Positions 16,043 through 25,109 are shown, counted from the first letter of the stretch. The stretch: DNA of 39,250 bases from Bacteroidales bacterium (GCA_014800685.1 JAAVFQ010000017.1:1-39250); one strand, 5' to 3'. The notes: generated by a model from the sequence alone, not told the origin. A program made the numbers and translations.

Positions 16043-16549
16043 ATGAACCAGAACAGCGCATTCAAAGCATCCGTACTTGGAATGCAGGGCAATCTGCTCT
16101 CTTTCGCCCTTAAGCTTACTCTCAACAAAGAGGAGGCGCAAGACCTTGTGCAGGATACCACCCTTAAGGCTCTCAACAATGAGGAGAAGTTTGTGGAAAA
16201 CACCAACTTCAAGGGATGGATGCTGACTATCATGCGTAATATCTTCATCAACAATTATCGCAAGTCAGCACGCGAGAACACTATTCTTGACTCTACCGAT
16301 GACCTTTACCACATAAATTTAGCGCAGGATTCGGCTATTGAAAGCCCAGAATCAGCCTTTGCCATCGGTGAGATTTCTCAGATCATTGCCGGATTTCCCG
16401 CTGATTTCCGCAACCCTTTCAACCTCCACGTTGCAGGCTATAAATATGAGGAGATTGCAAAGAAACTCGGCATGCCTCTCGGCACCGTGAAGTCGCGTAT
16501 ATTCTTCACTCGCAAAAGACTCCGCGAGATTCTGAAAGACTATCGTTGA
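16043..16549 (+). CDS. ECF-type RNA polymerase sigma factor (paralogue 2)
   Basis: 168 aa, the same length as the sigma factor at 935-1441 and alignable without gaps, with long identical blocks (LVQDTTLK, NTNFKGW, TIMRNIFINNYR, LPLGT-IKSRIFF-like, KDYR). Region 2 lies in about 12-75 and region 4 HTH in about 140-160 (EEIAKKLGMPLGTVKSR). It has a housekeeping-type promoter of its own and a strong hairpin behind it, so it is monocistronic, with no anti-sigma gene beside it. A small orphan sigma factor controlled after translation or by abundance is one possibility. Codon use is more G/C-rich than in copy 1. Confidence 0.93.
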   Translation: MNQNSAFKASVLGMQGNLLSFALKLTLNKEEAQDLVQDTTLKALNNEEKFVENTNFKGWMLTIMRNIFINNYRKSARENTILDSTDDLYHINLAQDSAIESPESAFAIGEISQIIAGFPADFRNPFNLHVAGYKYEEIAKKLGMPLGTVKSRIFFTRKRLREILKDYR

Positions 16550-16589
16550 CACTCAGGCCTTCCCGCTCAGGATGGCACATAAAATATTA

Positions 16590-16632
16590 CCGAGATGGCG
16601 CGTAGGATTCCGCTTCCTATGCGCCATCTCGG
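16590..16632 (+). terminator. Strong hairpin after the second sigma gene
   Basis: 18-bp stem (16590-16607 with 16615-16632) with one G-T wobble and a 7-nt loop, followed by CTATTTTGG. It lies 40 nt after the sigma stop codon. The T-tract is short, so it may be a transcript stabiliser as well as a terminator. Confidence 0.7.
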
Positions 16633-16702
16633 CTATTTTGGATTTGGCCGGCATGAATCTCTTCATTCGCACCCACTTCTTATCCAGCCTCGTCTTTCCG
16701 TT

Positions 16703-17563
16703 TCAGTGCCCTATCTGCACAAAGAGTTTCCAGCCGTGAGCTTTGCGATACGCTGCCTCGCTTCCCGCGGGCACACTTAGTTCACAACTGTCATACATCT
16801 CTTTCTCGTCCGGCTCAAAGATAAAACTATTACATTCAAAGGTAGGGGGCACCATCCTCGGCACCCTTATACACTTCAGACTCCGGCAGCCTGAAAATAT
16901 CAGTTCTCCAATTTCCCGCGCGCCGCTACTCAGTGTCACCTCCTCAAGCCCCACACATTCGGAAAAGGCGTACGACTCCAACTCAGTGACCGATGCAGGT
17001 ACCGTCACGCTTCTCAGTGACCCACAGAAACTGAAAGCATTCATCCCTATATGTCGCAGACCGGACGGAAGACTGATTGATTCAAGCGACTCACAATAAG
17101 CGAACGCAAGGCGATGGATTGACTTTAATCCTGAAGGCAGCGTCACTTTTCTCAGGCTTCTGCATCCGCTGCAAAAAAATCGTGGCAATTCCCTCACCGA
17201 ACCCGGAACGACAAGGTATTCAAGTGAAACGCAGTCCTGAAAACCCCCGGTAGACAAAACCGTGCCCTGTGGCAGACTAATTTCTTTAAGCCCCCGGCAA
17301 TCATAAAAGGCATATTCGCCTATTTTCAGCGTCCTGTTTCCCCCGGCTATTGAGACGGTTTTAAGATTTACGCATCCCTCGAAACAATAAGGTCCGATCT
17401 CTCTGAGAGATAGTGGGAGCGATATGGATGTCAGGGTCGTATCTCCACGAAACTCCCCCTTCCCCAGAACACGTCTCCCCTCAGCAATCTCCAAATGACG
17501 ACCGAAGCCACTTAGCGCCACAAGCACTGTCATAATTATCATCAACCTTCTTCTCATCTCCAT
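16703..17563 (-). CDS. Secreted BspA-like leucine-rich repeat protein
   Basis: 286 aa with a signal peptide at residues 1-21 (MEMRRRLMIIMTVLVALSGFG). The rest is a run of about nine LRR_5 / Treponema-type repeats of 22-24 residues with the frame F.GC.SL..I.LP..L..IG..AF..C, for example YCESLESISLPSGLRHIGM and FCGSLRSVTVPASVTELES. Such proteins bind host or bacterial surfaces. There is no C-terminal sorting domain or lipobox, so it may be soluble or periplasmic. It is alone on the minus strand between two plus-strand units. A partial -7 box (TAAATTTG, 17648-17655 minus) may drive it. Confidence 0.87.
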   Translation of the reverse strand: MEMRRRLMIIMTVLVALSGFGRHLEIAEGRRVLGKGEFRGDTTLTSISLPLSLREIGPYCFEGCVNLKTVSIAGGNRTLKIGEYAFYDCRGLKEISLPQGTVLSTGGFQDCVSLEYLVVPGSVRELPRFFCSGCRSLRKVTLPSGLKSIHRLAFAYCESLESISLPSGLRHIGMNAFSFCGSLRSVTVPASVTELESYAFSECVGLEEVTLSSGAREIGELIFSGCRSLKCIRVPRMVPPTFECNSFIFEPDEKEMYDSCELSVPAGSEAAYRKAHGWKLFVQIGH

Positions 17564-17708
17564 TTGCCATTAACTTTTGCAGGGATAAAATATTTTAGCC
17601 GGGGTGTTTTCATAGAAAAAACATCCCGTCAGAGCAATTTATTCGGACAAATTTAGCAAAATTTCCCGAATTATCCCTACCTTTGCAGTTACAAACTTTT
17701 TTTCTGAA

Positions 17709-18773
17709 ATGACAGACACCCATAAGCCGGCAACAGATACTACATCCCGTAGAGCCTCAGTAAAATCCCGCATCGGAGGTATTGCACTGCGCTACCTGCT
17801 CCCACTGGGACTTACAGTGGCTCTCATCTGGTATCTCTTCAGAAAAGTTGACTTCGGCAGCATGATGGAGATAATACGCGATGGCGCCGACCTATGGTGG
17901 ATACTTCTCGCCATGGGCATAAGCGTCGTTTCTCACATCTTCCGCGCTGCACGCTGGCGTCTGCAGCTCTCAGCACTCGGGATTCGCCCGCCCTTCATGG
18001 CGTTATGCTGCTCTATTTTCGGCACATACGCTCTTAATCTCATATTCCCTCGCCTCGGCGAAGTGTGGAGATGCACATATATTTCACGCATAGGCCGAGC
18101 CCCGTTTACCACCGTTTTCGGATCTATGGTAGCCGACAGACTCGCCGACACCCTTACCGTGCTGATGCTCGTTCTGCTCACTTTTGTCGTAGCTTCGCCG
18201 GCCATCACTTCCTTTCTTGAGAAATATCCCGTGGGGCGCTCCCTGCTCGACATGGTCTACAACCCTCTTTTCTGGGTAGTGGCAGCCTTGGCCCTCGTCA
18301 TCATATTCGTCCTTATCAGAGCCTTTCGGCATACGGGCCCGATAAAAAAACTGACCCGATGGGTTTCCGAACTCTGGAAAGGATTTATCGTGGTGGCAAC
18401 GATGAAAGGGAGATGGATGTTTGCGCTGCTCACTCTTTGCATCTGGGGATGCTATTTCGTGCAGCTCTATGTAGCCTTCTTCGCCTTCTCATTTACAAGC
18501 CGCCTCGTCTTTGAGCCCGGCACAGCTTACGGGCTTATCCCCTGCCTTGTAGCATTCGTGCTCAGCTCTATAGGAATGGCAATTCCCTCAAATGGAGGCC
18601 TCGGCCCCTGGAACATTGCCATTATGTTCGGACTCGCTCTTTACGGCATCTCCGACACTCAGGGCACCGCTTTCTCCATGCTTCAATGGTCAGGACAGAC
18701 CGTTATGCTCGTCCTTCTCGGCATATACACCATGATTTATATATCTTTGCGCAGGAAGGATTCTTCCCGATGA
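17709..18773 (+). CDS. Lysylphosphatidylglycerol-synthase-TM / UPF0104 flippase-like protein
   Basis: 354 aa polytopic protein with about eight membrane helices. Family marks are SHIFRAARWRLQLSALG, FGTYALNLIFPRLGEVWRC (the conserved N-x-x-x-P-R-x-G-E) and GLIPCLVAFVLSSIGMAIPSNGGLGPWN. This is the AglD/MprF flippase-domain family without a synthase domain. Probable role: moving a lipid or glycolipid across the inner membrane. The promoter is a TACCTTTG -7 box at 17678-17685 with a poor -33. The stop overlaps the next start as ATGA. Confidence 0.88.
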   Translation: MTDTHKPATDTTSRRASVKSRIGGIALRYLLPLGLTVALIWYLFRKVDFGSMMEIIRDGADLWWILLAMGISVVSHIFRAARWRLQLSALGIRPPFMALCCSIFGTYALNLIFPRLGEVWRCTYISRIGRAPFTTVFGSMVADRLADTLTVLMLVLLTFVVASPAITSFLEKYPVGRSLLDMVYNPLFWVVAALALVIIFVLIRAFRHTGPIKKLTRWVSELWKGFIVVATMKGRWMFALLTLCIWGCYFVQLYVAFFAFSFTSRLVFEPGTAYGLIPCLVAFVLSSIGMAIPSNGGLGPWNIAIMFGLALYGISDTQGTAFSMLQWSGQTVMLVLLGIYTMIYISLRRKDSSR

Positions 18774-19510
18774 GCGTAGAGGACACTTCTTACTCTCTAA
18801 GTAAATTTTTTGCAATGCCTATATTCAAATCAGACGATTACGATCCCCACGACCATTATAGCAGCGACTACGAAGAGGAAACCGACCGCTATAATGCCCG
18901 TATACGCGACACTCAGCGCCCCTTCCCCATTCAGGATGATGAAGATGAAGACGATGACGACCGCGACTTCTTCAGCGGCCCCGACATCCCGGACCCTCCG
19001 AAAAAAAAGGAGAAAGCGCCTGCCCTAAAGCCGGAAGACCCCGACTATTGGGATCAGGATGAGTCGGAATGGGAACATCTGATACCGCGCAGACGTCTCC
19101 CTCTCTGGGTATGGATAGCCTCTTCTGCCGTTATAATTCTTCTCGGCATAGCTTTCTATCTGCGCTTCTTCTCTCCTTACCGCGAAGCTGCCACTCAGTA
19201 TGGCTACGTGGAGAGCATAGAGACCCGCGGCACCGTCTTCAAAACCATCGAAGGCGTCCTGCTACCCTATAAGAACATCATGGACACCACCCGTGTCTAC
19301 GAGCGTGATTTCAACTTCACCGTGAAAGACAAGAAGGTAGCCGCGCAGATATATTCAGCAATGACAAAAAACAGACCCATCCGGGTCACTTACAAGGAAT
19401 ATGCCGCCACAATCCCCTGGCGCGGAGACAGCAAAATCATCGTCACGGATGCCGTCACTGTAGACCCGGAGAATATCCTACCCCCTGACAGGACTCCTCG
19501 TATAGAATGA
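18770..19510 (+). CDS. Single-pass membrane protein with acidic cytoplasmic region
   Basis: 246 aa if started at ATG 18770, which overlaps the upstream stop codon (ATGA); ATG 18815 gives 231 aa. The N-terminal half is highly charged and acidic (DDEDEDDDDRDFF, with PPKKKEK). A membrane helix follows (WVWIASSAVIILLGIAFYLRF, about residues 128-148, quoted by its boundaries W to F). The C-terminal half of about 95 residues is probably periplasmic. No domain recognised. It is coupled to the flippase-like gene and followed by the HExxH protein, suggesting a three-gene unit. Function unknown. Confidence 0.78.
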   Translation: MSVEDTSYSLSKFFAMPIFKSDDYDPHDHYSSDYEEETDRYNARIRDTQRPFPIQDDEDEDDDDRDFFSGPDIPDPPKKKEKAPALKPEDPDYWDQDESEWEHLIPRRRLPLWVWIASSAVIILLGIAFYLRFFSPYREAATQYGYVESIETRGTVFKTIEGVLLPYKNIMDTTRVYERDFNFTVKDKKVAAQIYSAMTKNRPIRVTYKEYAATIPWRGDSKIIVTDAVTVDPENILPPDRTPRIE

Positions 19511-19525
19511 CAAGCAAGTGAGTAA

Positions 19526-19879
19526 GTGAGAAAACTGCAACCGAAAGTCATCCGGAACCGACTCATCCCCCTCGGCCGGAATTTCTTAGCCATCAACATC
19601 TGCGGAATAATCTTCGCCAAAGGGGAATGCGGACCACGCACACTTCGCCACGAGGCTATCCACACAGCTCAGATGCGCGAACTCCTTTATCTACCCTTCT
19701 ACCTGTGGTATCTTACTGAATGGATGGTCAGGCTCCTTCTCACCATGAGCCCGATGAAGGCCTATTACTCCATTTCGTTCGAGCGCGAAGCATACGCCAA
19801 TCAGGATAAAGCCGACTACCTGCTTCATCGTCCCCGCTTCGCCTTTCTCAGATACCTCAAACACTCCGCAAAGTCCTGA
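19526..19879 (+). CDS. Small HExxH-containing membrane-associated protein
   Basis: 117 aa starting with GTG at 19526; no ATG is in frame before the conserved part. It has HEAIH (residues about 42-46) followed by TAQMRELLYLPFYLWY, a hydrophobic stretch, and SFEREAYANQ about 40 residues later, whose Glu could be the third metal ligand of a gluzincin-type zinc peptidase. The protein is too small for a full known peptidase domain. It begins 15 nt after the preceding gene. Widespread in Bacteroidetes as far as I recognise the pattern, but without assigned function. Confidence 0.78.
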   Translation: MRKLQPKVIRNRLIPLGRNFLAINICGIIFAKGECGPRTLRHEAIHTAQMRELLYLPFYLWYLTEWMVRLLLTMSPMKAYYSISFEREAYANQDKADYLLHRPRFAFLRYLKHSAKS

Positions 19880-19913
19880 ATAAGCCTCTCTTTAAATTTT
19901 TTAACCATAAACT

Positions 19914-19945
19914 CTTGACATCCTCCTCATAATTTTATATCTTTG
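19914..19945 (+). promoter_or_regulatory. metK promoter
   Basis: CTTG -33 box (19914-19917; consensus TTTG) and TATCTTTG -7 box (19938-19945), 20 nt apart. Leaves a leader of about 190 nt before metK, which holds the attenuator. Confidence 0.7.
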
Positions 19946-19949
19946 CAAT

Positions 19950-20122
19950 CCGGCTGCGGAGATATTCGCGCCAGTGGAGAAATTTGGCTGCTTGCAACCA
20001 CTCTAAAAAATGCTAAAATCGCAACCATACGCCCGCGGACGCCATGAAATTCATGCACTCGCCGGCAAGTGATTTTGGCATTTGTGCAGTTTCCCATACG
20101 CACAGATGCTTTTTAATTTTTT
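19950..20122 (+). ncRNA. metK leader: candidate SAM-sensing riboswitch with terminator and antiterminator
   Basis: The leader contains AGTGG (19973-19977) / CCACT (19998-20002), a TTGCAACC segment and ATGCTAAAATC, which resemble conserved core pieces of SAM aptamers (GCAACC and GCTAAA). Downstream, 20078-20087 (GCATTTGTGC) pairs with 20100-20109 (GCACAGATGC; one wobble) and is followed by TTTTTAATTTTTT: a textbook intrinsic terminator before the start codon. The core segment 20008-20020 can pair with 20071-20083 over 13 bp with one G-U, which would break both the terminator and the aptamer core. Such mutually exclusive folds are the logic of a transcriptional off switch. SAM as the ligand is inferred from metK; the aptamer class is not assigned. 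Confidence 0.72.
20078..20122 (+). terminator. Attenuator terminator in the metK leader
   Basis: 10-bp stem with one wobble, 12-nt loop, then a T-rich run, only about 25 nt before the metK start. It can form only if 20071-20083 is not paired with 20008-20020. Confidence 0.85.
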
Positions 20123-20144
20123 GAACATACTTACATAACTGACT

Positions 20145-21476
20145 ATGAGTTATCTATTCACATCAGAATCCGTTTCTGAAGGACATCCCGACAAAGTGGC
20201 TGACCAGATAAGCGACACCCTGCTTGACGAATTTCTTGCAAGAGACCCGAACTCCAAAGTCGCAATAGAGACTCTCTGCACCACCGGACAGGTAGTCGTG
20301 GCAGGCGAAGTTTCCAGCGAAGCATACGTAGACATACCGGCCGTCACCAGACGCCTCATCAACGATATAGGCTATAACCGTGGAGCTTATCGATTCGATG
20401 GCGACTCCTGCGGCATCCTCAGCACAATTCACGAACAAAGCCCCGACATCAATCGCGGCGTGGATCGCGCCAAGAGAAACGCCAGCGAGGATCAGGGTGC
20501 CGGCGATCAGGGAATGATGTTCGGATATGCTACTAATGAGTCTGACAATTACATACCCCTGACACTCGACATCTCCCACCGCATACTCCGCGAACTCGCC
20601 GCCATCCGACGCTCCGGAGAGGCCTTCAACTATTATCGCAAAGGCAAGCTCACCACATATCTTCGCCCCGACGCAAAATCGCAGACCACTGTGGAGTATG
20701 ATGACAACGGGCGCCCGCTCCATATAGCTACAATCGTCGTCTCCACACAGCACGACGACTTCGTGCTCCCGCTCGAAGACACCCCCGAAGCTCAGGAGAA
20801 GGCTGACCAGCAGATGCTCGAACAAATCCGCAAGGATGTCATCGAAGTGCTCATCCCGCGAGTAATCGCTGACCTGCCGGAGAATGTAAGAAATCTCTTC
20901 GATGAAAAAACGGAGATACTTGTCAATCCCACAGGCAAATTCGTGCTCGGAGGCCCTCACGCCGATACCGGTCTCACCGGACGCAAGATAATCGTAGACA
21001 CCTACGGCGGACGTGGAGCCCACGGCGGCGGCGCCTTCTCCGGAAAAGACCCCTCCAAAGTGGATCGCTCAGCAGCCTACGCCGCACGCCATGCAGCCAA
21101 AAACATGGTGGCCGCCGGAGTTGCCGACGAAATGCTCGTGCAGGTAGCCTACGCTATCGGAAAAGCAGAGCCGGTAAGCATATTTGTCAATACCTTCGGC
21201 ACTTCACACGTAGACATGACCGATGCGCAGATAGCCGACAAAGTGAGAAAACTCTTCCCCTGGCGTCCCGCCGAGATAGAAAAAACACTCGGACTGCGTC
21301 AGCCCATCTACAAAGAGACAGCCACCTACGGACATGTAGGCCGTCGTCCGGTCACCGTCACCAAAACCTTCCACTCACGCTACGATGGCGAGAAGCCCAT
21401 AGAGCGCACAGTGAAACTCTTCAGCTGGGAAGAACTCGACAAAGTCGACGATATCAAAAAAGAGTTCGGACTCTGA
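20145..21476 (+). CDS. metK: S-adenosylmethionine synthetase
   Basis: 443 aa. It makes SAM from methionine and ATP. N-terminal [19 protein letters not shown] (substrate and metal site), [14 protein letters not shown] (ATP-binding), [22 protein letters not shown] (quoted by part) and [20 protein letters not shown] all match the family. Slightly longer than the approximately 385-aa E. coli enzyme, as usual in Bacteroidetes, because of inserts around residues 170-230. Its long leader contains a terminator/antiterminator pair, so expression is probably set by SAM level. Confidence 0.97.
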   Translation: MSYLFTSESVSEGHPDKVADQISDTLLDEFLARDPNSKVAIETLCTTGQVVVAGEVSSEAYVDIPAVTRRLINDIGYNRGAYRFDGDSCGILSTIHEQSPDINRGVDRAKRNASEDQGAGDQGMMFGYATNESDNYIPLTLDISHRILRELAAIRRSGEAFNYYRKGKLTTYLRPDAKSQTTVEYDDNGRPLHIATIVVSTQHDDFVLPLEDTPEAQEKADQQMLEQIRKDVIEVLIPRVIADLPENVRNLFDEKTEILVNPTGKFVLGGPHADTGLTGRKIIVDTYGGRGAHGGGAFSGKDPSKVDRSAAYAARHAAKNMVAAGVADEMLVQVAYAIGKAEPVSIFVNTFGTSHVDMTDAQIADKVRKLFPWRPAEIEKTLGLRQPIYKETATYGHVGRRPVTVTKTFHSRYDGEKPIERTVKLFSWEELDKVDDIKKEFGL

Positions 21477-21512
21477 GAAAGAATCAGCGGATGCAGTTTT
21501 TTTTACTTTCTC

Positions 21513-21543
21513 TTTGTAAAATGCATAAAAATTGCTACCTTTG
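21513..21543 (+). promoter_or_regulatory. Promoter of the PpiD-like gene
   Basis: TTTG (21513-21516), 19 nt, TACCTTTG (21536-21543), exact consensus; predicted leader about 100 nt. Confidence 0.78.
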
Positions 21544-21650
21544 CGTGCTCAAAGTGTGCTGAGCAGACTTTTCTGCGCCATCGCAGAAGAATCCGTCCGC
21601 AAGCATTGACGCCCTTTTAATAGCAAAATAAAACAAAAGACCTATAACTA

Positions 21651-23783
21651 ATGGCAGTCTTAGAGAAAATCAGGAGTAAATCCGTATTCTTGTTGGTCAT
21701 TATCGCACTCGCGCTTCTGGCCTTCATCCTTGGTGACGCCCTCACCAACGGCCAGAACTTCTTCGGCAACCGCACTACTATCGCAGAAGTCGGAGGTGTG
21801 AAAATTGACATTCAGGAGTTTCAGCAGAAACGCGAAGAACTCGCAAACCGAATTGAGGAAATGCGCAAGCAGAATCCCCAGCAGCTCGCCGGATTCGATA
21901 TGCAGACTCTTCCCGAGCTTGCCCTCAATGAGCTTATCAATCAGAAACTCATCGATGCCGCTGTCTCTCGCCTCGGCATTCAGGTTTCGGGCGACCAGCT
22001 GAAATATTTCATGATGGACAACCCGGTCAACCAGAACATCGGCACCCTGCTTCAGCAGATGAATCAGAATGGCATCAGCGTGCAGACTCCCCAGCAGGCA
22101 TACGACGTTATTTTCAACCCCAAACGCTCCGGACTCACCGAAGCTCAGGTAGAGCCTTACCAGCGCGCATGGCTCGCCCTTGAGGAGGAGACTAAGCAGC
22201 TCGTGAAGCGCCAGACTTATCAGCAGCTCCTCGTAGGCTCAGTGAAGGCTAACGAGCTCGACAAGCAGGCTATCTACAATGACTACGTGGCCACCTCCAA
22301 AGTCGAGTATGCCTACAAGCCCTTCGGCGAGCTCTCAGCTAAGGAATATCCCGTCTCAGACTCTGAAATCAACGCTGAGTATGCAGCTCTCAAGCAGCAA
22401 TTCAAAGTTGAGCTTCCCACTAAGATGGTCAATTTCATCGCCGTAGACATCCAGCCCTCAGCGGCTGACCGCGCAGCGGCCAAAAAACTTGCAGCCAGCG
22501 CCATCGCCGATATCAATAAGACCGGACAGGTGAGCAAAGACGCCAAGAAAGAGGGTGTCATCGTAGAGCATAAGGAGCTCCGCGCCTCTGACATCCCCGC
22601 CGGCGCTCTCAAAGACTTCATCCTCTCGGCTCCCCTTGACACTGCAAGAATGATTGCTGAGACCCAGCAGGGATTCACTGCTGCCCGTCTGCTCTCAAGA
22701 AGCCAGCAGTGCGACTCTATCCAGCTCACACTGGTGCAGGTGGCCGGCGCCACTCTTCCCGCCAAGGTGCTTGCGCGCCTCAATGAGTCTGGCCTTTCCG
22801 CCGACTCTGTAGCCAGCGCGTATGCTCCGGACAGCATCATGGTGCAGAAAGAGCAGTGGATACCCCTCTTCACCGCACAGGGCGCTACCAACGCTCTCGA
22901 AAAGAGCCAGCTCGATTCTCTTCGCAATGCAGGTGGCAAATACGTAACCCTCATGGAGACTCCTCAGGGTGCCGTAATCGCCAGAATGGACAAGCAGACA
23001 GCTCCAGTAGAGATCTATTCATACGATGAGATCTCTTATCAGCTCAAGCCCTCTACCAAGACAGTGGCCGACGAGCGCGCCAAGCTGGAGAAATTCCTCC
23101 TCGCTAACAATGACGCCGCTAAGTTTGCCGCCAATGCAGCCAAATCAGGCTATAACGTTCAGAACTTTGATTTCACCCAGTCTGTGCCCGCAGTGCCCCG
23201 CATGGCCGGCATGAATCAGTACTATCCCGACAGCCGTCAGGTGGTAAGATGGGTAATGATAGATGGCAAGAAGGGCCAGGTGAGCCATGTCTATGAATCA
23301 AAAGATGCTCTCGCTCCCGCGCTCTACGTAGTGGCTGTGGAGGATGAGTTTAAGGACTATACTCCCGTCAGCAATAAGGAAGTGAAAGAATATCTCGAAG
23401 CCAGAATCCGTGCCCGCAAGGCAGGCGAAAAGATGGTCAAAGAGTATGCTTCCTGCAAGACTGTAGACCAGGCAGCTCAGAAGATGGGCGTAGCGAAAAC
23501 AAATGCCAATGAGTTCCGCTTCGGCCATAACAGCGGTCTGAATGACAATATCATCACCGGAACAATCTGTGGCTCCAAGCCTGCCAACAACGTTAAGGCA
23601 GTAGCCGGCGAAAACGGCGTGGTAGTGTATCGCGTAGCAGGCAACGGCAAAGCATCTTTCCCCTACAATGCTCAGCAGGCAGAACAGCAGTATATGCAGT
23701 TTATCAATCCTGACCTGACCAAGATGCTCCGTGGCGACAAGAAGTTCAAGAACAACATTTACAAGTTTGAAGCCGGCGACTAA
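21651..23783 (+). CDS. PpiD/SurA-type periplasmic peptidyl-prolyl isomerase / chaperone
   Basis: 710 aa. A single N-terminal membrane anchor (VFLLVIIALALLAFILGDAL, about residues 12-31) places the rest in the periplasm. The SurA-N-like helical region starts at TTIAEVGGVKIDIQEFQQKRE (by parts) and runs to about 200 with many Gln-rich helices. A long middle region with PPIC-like and related repeats follows. PpiD-like proteins help newly exported outer membrane proteins fold. No clear parvulin catalytic signature could be confirmed by eye, so it may be a chaperone only. Monocistronic, with its own promoter and terminator. Confidence 0.88.
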   Translation: MAVLEKIRSKSVFLLVIIALALLAFILGDALTNGQNFFGNRTTIAEVGGVKIDIQEFQQKREELANRIEEMRKQNPQQLAGFDMQTLPELALNELINQKLIDAAVSRLGIQVSGDQLKYFMMDNPVNQNIGTLLQQMNQNGISVQTPQQAYDVIFNPKRSGLTEAQVEPYQRAWLALEEETKQLVKRQTYQQLLVGSVKANELDKQAIYNDYVATSKVEYAYKPFGELSAKEYPVSDSEINAEYAALKQQFKVELPTKMVNFIAVDIQPSAADRAAAKKLAASAIADINKTGQVSKDAKKEGVIVEHKELRASDIPAGALKDFILSAPLDTARMIAETQQGFTAARLLSRSQQCDSIQLTLVQVAGATLPAKVLARLNESGLSADSVASAYAPDSIMVQKEQWIPLFTAQGATNALEKSQLDSLRNAGGKYVTLMETPQGAVIARMDKQTAPVEIYSYDEISYQLKPSTKTVADERAKLEKFLLANNDAAKFAANAAKSGYNVQNFDFTQSVPAVPRMAGMNQYYPDSRQVVRWVMIDGKKGQVSHVYESKDALAPALYVVAVEDEFKDYTPVSNKEVKEYLEARIRARKAGEKMVKEYASCKTVDQAAQKMGVAKTNANEFRFGHNSGLNDNIITGTICGSKPANNVKAVAGENGVVVYRVAGNGKASFPYNAQQAEQQYMQFINPDLTKMLRGDKKFKNNIYKFEAGD

Positions 23784-23813
23784 TCGTCCCGATTCGATAT
23801 AAAATTAATACTT

Positions 23814-23851
23814 CCGGGAGAGCGGCGGAGAGCCCGCCTCCCGGATTTTTT
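23814..23851 (+). terminator. Terminator of the PpiD-like gene
   Basis: CCGGGAG (23814-23820) / CTCCCGG (23838-23844), with an inner GCGG/CCGC pairing possible, followed by ATTTTTTC. Confidence 0.85.
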
Positions 23852-23991
23852 CTTAGATAACCAGTTTCTGAAGGCTAAAAACGGCTTAGAAAGTATCTGT
23901 CCGTGCGCCTCTGAAAGCTCATCGCTGAAAGAAGGATTATGAGAGGACATCGAAGCCGACGGATAAGTCGACAGAAAAAATTTCAAGAGAG

Positions 23992-25035
23992 ATGAAACCA
24001 CTGATAGGCATGAATCTGGAGGAACTTCAGCAGGCCGTAGCGCACTGCGGAATGCCCAGATTTACGGCAACCCAGATAGCCAAATGGATTTACGAAAAGA
24101 GGGTTACCACCTTTGACGAGATGGATGGTATCTCCAAAAAGAATAAGGAGAAACTCGCGGAGCATTACATAGTTGGCCGCGAGGCGCCCCGCACATCTAC
24201 ACGCTCATCTGACGGGACGGTGAAATATCTCTTCCCGGTGGGTGGAGGGCGCGTGGTCGAGTCGGTCTATATTCCTGACCGCGACAGAGCCACTCTCTGC
24301 GTCTCCTCGCAATCGGGCTGCAAGATGAACTGCTATTTCTGCGCCACGGGGAAAATGGGATTCAAAGCTCAGCTTAGCGCTGCTCAGATAATGAACCAGA
24401 TACTCTCCGTGCCTCCGAAGCCCGAAAAGGGATACGAGCCGATGCATGAACTGACCAACATCGTATTCATGGGCATGGGAGAGCCGCTTGACAACTTCAA
24501 GGCTGTGGAACGAGCCATAGAGATTCTCACGGCACCCTGGGGCCTTGCCTGGAGCCCTAAGAGAATAACGGTCTCGACAGTAGGCAAGCTGCCGGAGCTG
24601 AAGGATTTGCTGGAGAAGACACAGGTACATGTGGCCCTTAGCGTCCACACTGCAGAAATGTCTCAACGTGAATCCATGATGCCTGCCCAAAAGGCCTTTC
24701 CTCTGACGGCTGTTATGAAACTTCTCGGTTCTTACGACTTTTCTCACCAGCGTCGTCTCTCTCTTGAATACATAATGTGGCGCGGTGTGAATGATGATAT
24801 CGCCCACGCCGAGATGCTCGTCAGACTCATTAAGAATTCCGGCATTGACTGTAGGGTCAACCTTATCCGTTATCACGCGATAGAGGGTGTGGATCTGAAG
24901 CCCTGCAGTGAGGAGCGGATGGTAATGTTTCGCAGCTATCTCAACCAGCATGGCATCACAGCCACAATCCGGGCATCGCGCGGCGAGGACATCATGGCCG
25001 CCTGCGGAATGCTGGCCGGAAAATCCAAAGGCTGA
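23992..25035 (+). CDS. rlmN: Dual-specificity 23S rRNA/tRNA adenine-C2 methyltransferase
   Basis: 347 aa radical-SAM enzyme. The cluster-binding CxxxCxxC is C110-x3-C114-x2-C117 (SGCKMNCYFCATG). FMGMGEPLDNF and RITVSTVGKLPEL are typical SAM-binding parts. The methyl-carrying Cys is in the C-terminal MAACGMLAG. RlmN methylates A2503 of 23S rRNA and A37 of certain tRNAs. Length is normal. The 208-nt gap before it carries the PpiD terminator. It is followed by pdxA at 74 nt. Confidence 0.96.
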   Translation: MKPLIGMNLEELQQAVAHCGMPRFTATQIAKWIYEKRVTTFDEMDGISKKNKEKLAEHYIVGREAPRTSTRSSDGTVKYLFPVGGGRVVESVYIPDRDRATLCVSSQSGCKMNCYFCATGKMGFKAQLSAAQIMNQILSVPPKPEKGYEPMHELTNIVFMGMGEPLDNFKAVERAIEILTAPWGLAWSPKRITVSTVGKLPELKDLLEKTQVHVALSVHTAEMSQRESMMPAQKAFPLTAVMKLLGSYDFSHQRRLSLEYIMWRGVNDDIAHAEMLVRLIKNSGIDCRVNLIRYHAIEGVDLKPCSEERMVMFRSYLNQHGITATIRASRGEDIMAACGMLAGKSKG

Positions 25036-25109
25036 CATTCTCCCGGCATAAAACTCATCCATAGAACTAAGTAAACATACTCTTAGAACTTATTTAGAAT
25101 ATTACTGCG

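Noticed and set aside
16703-17563. LRR repeats as a CRISPR array or DNA tandem repeat
   Set aside because: Repetition is at the protein level with varied DNA; no conserved direct repeats with spacers.
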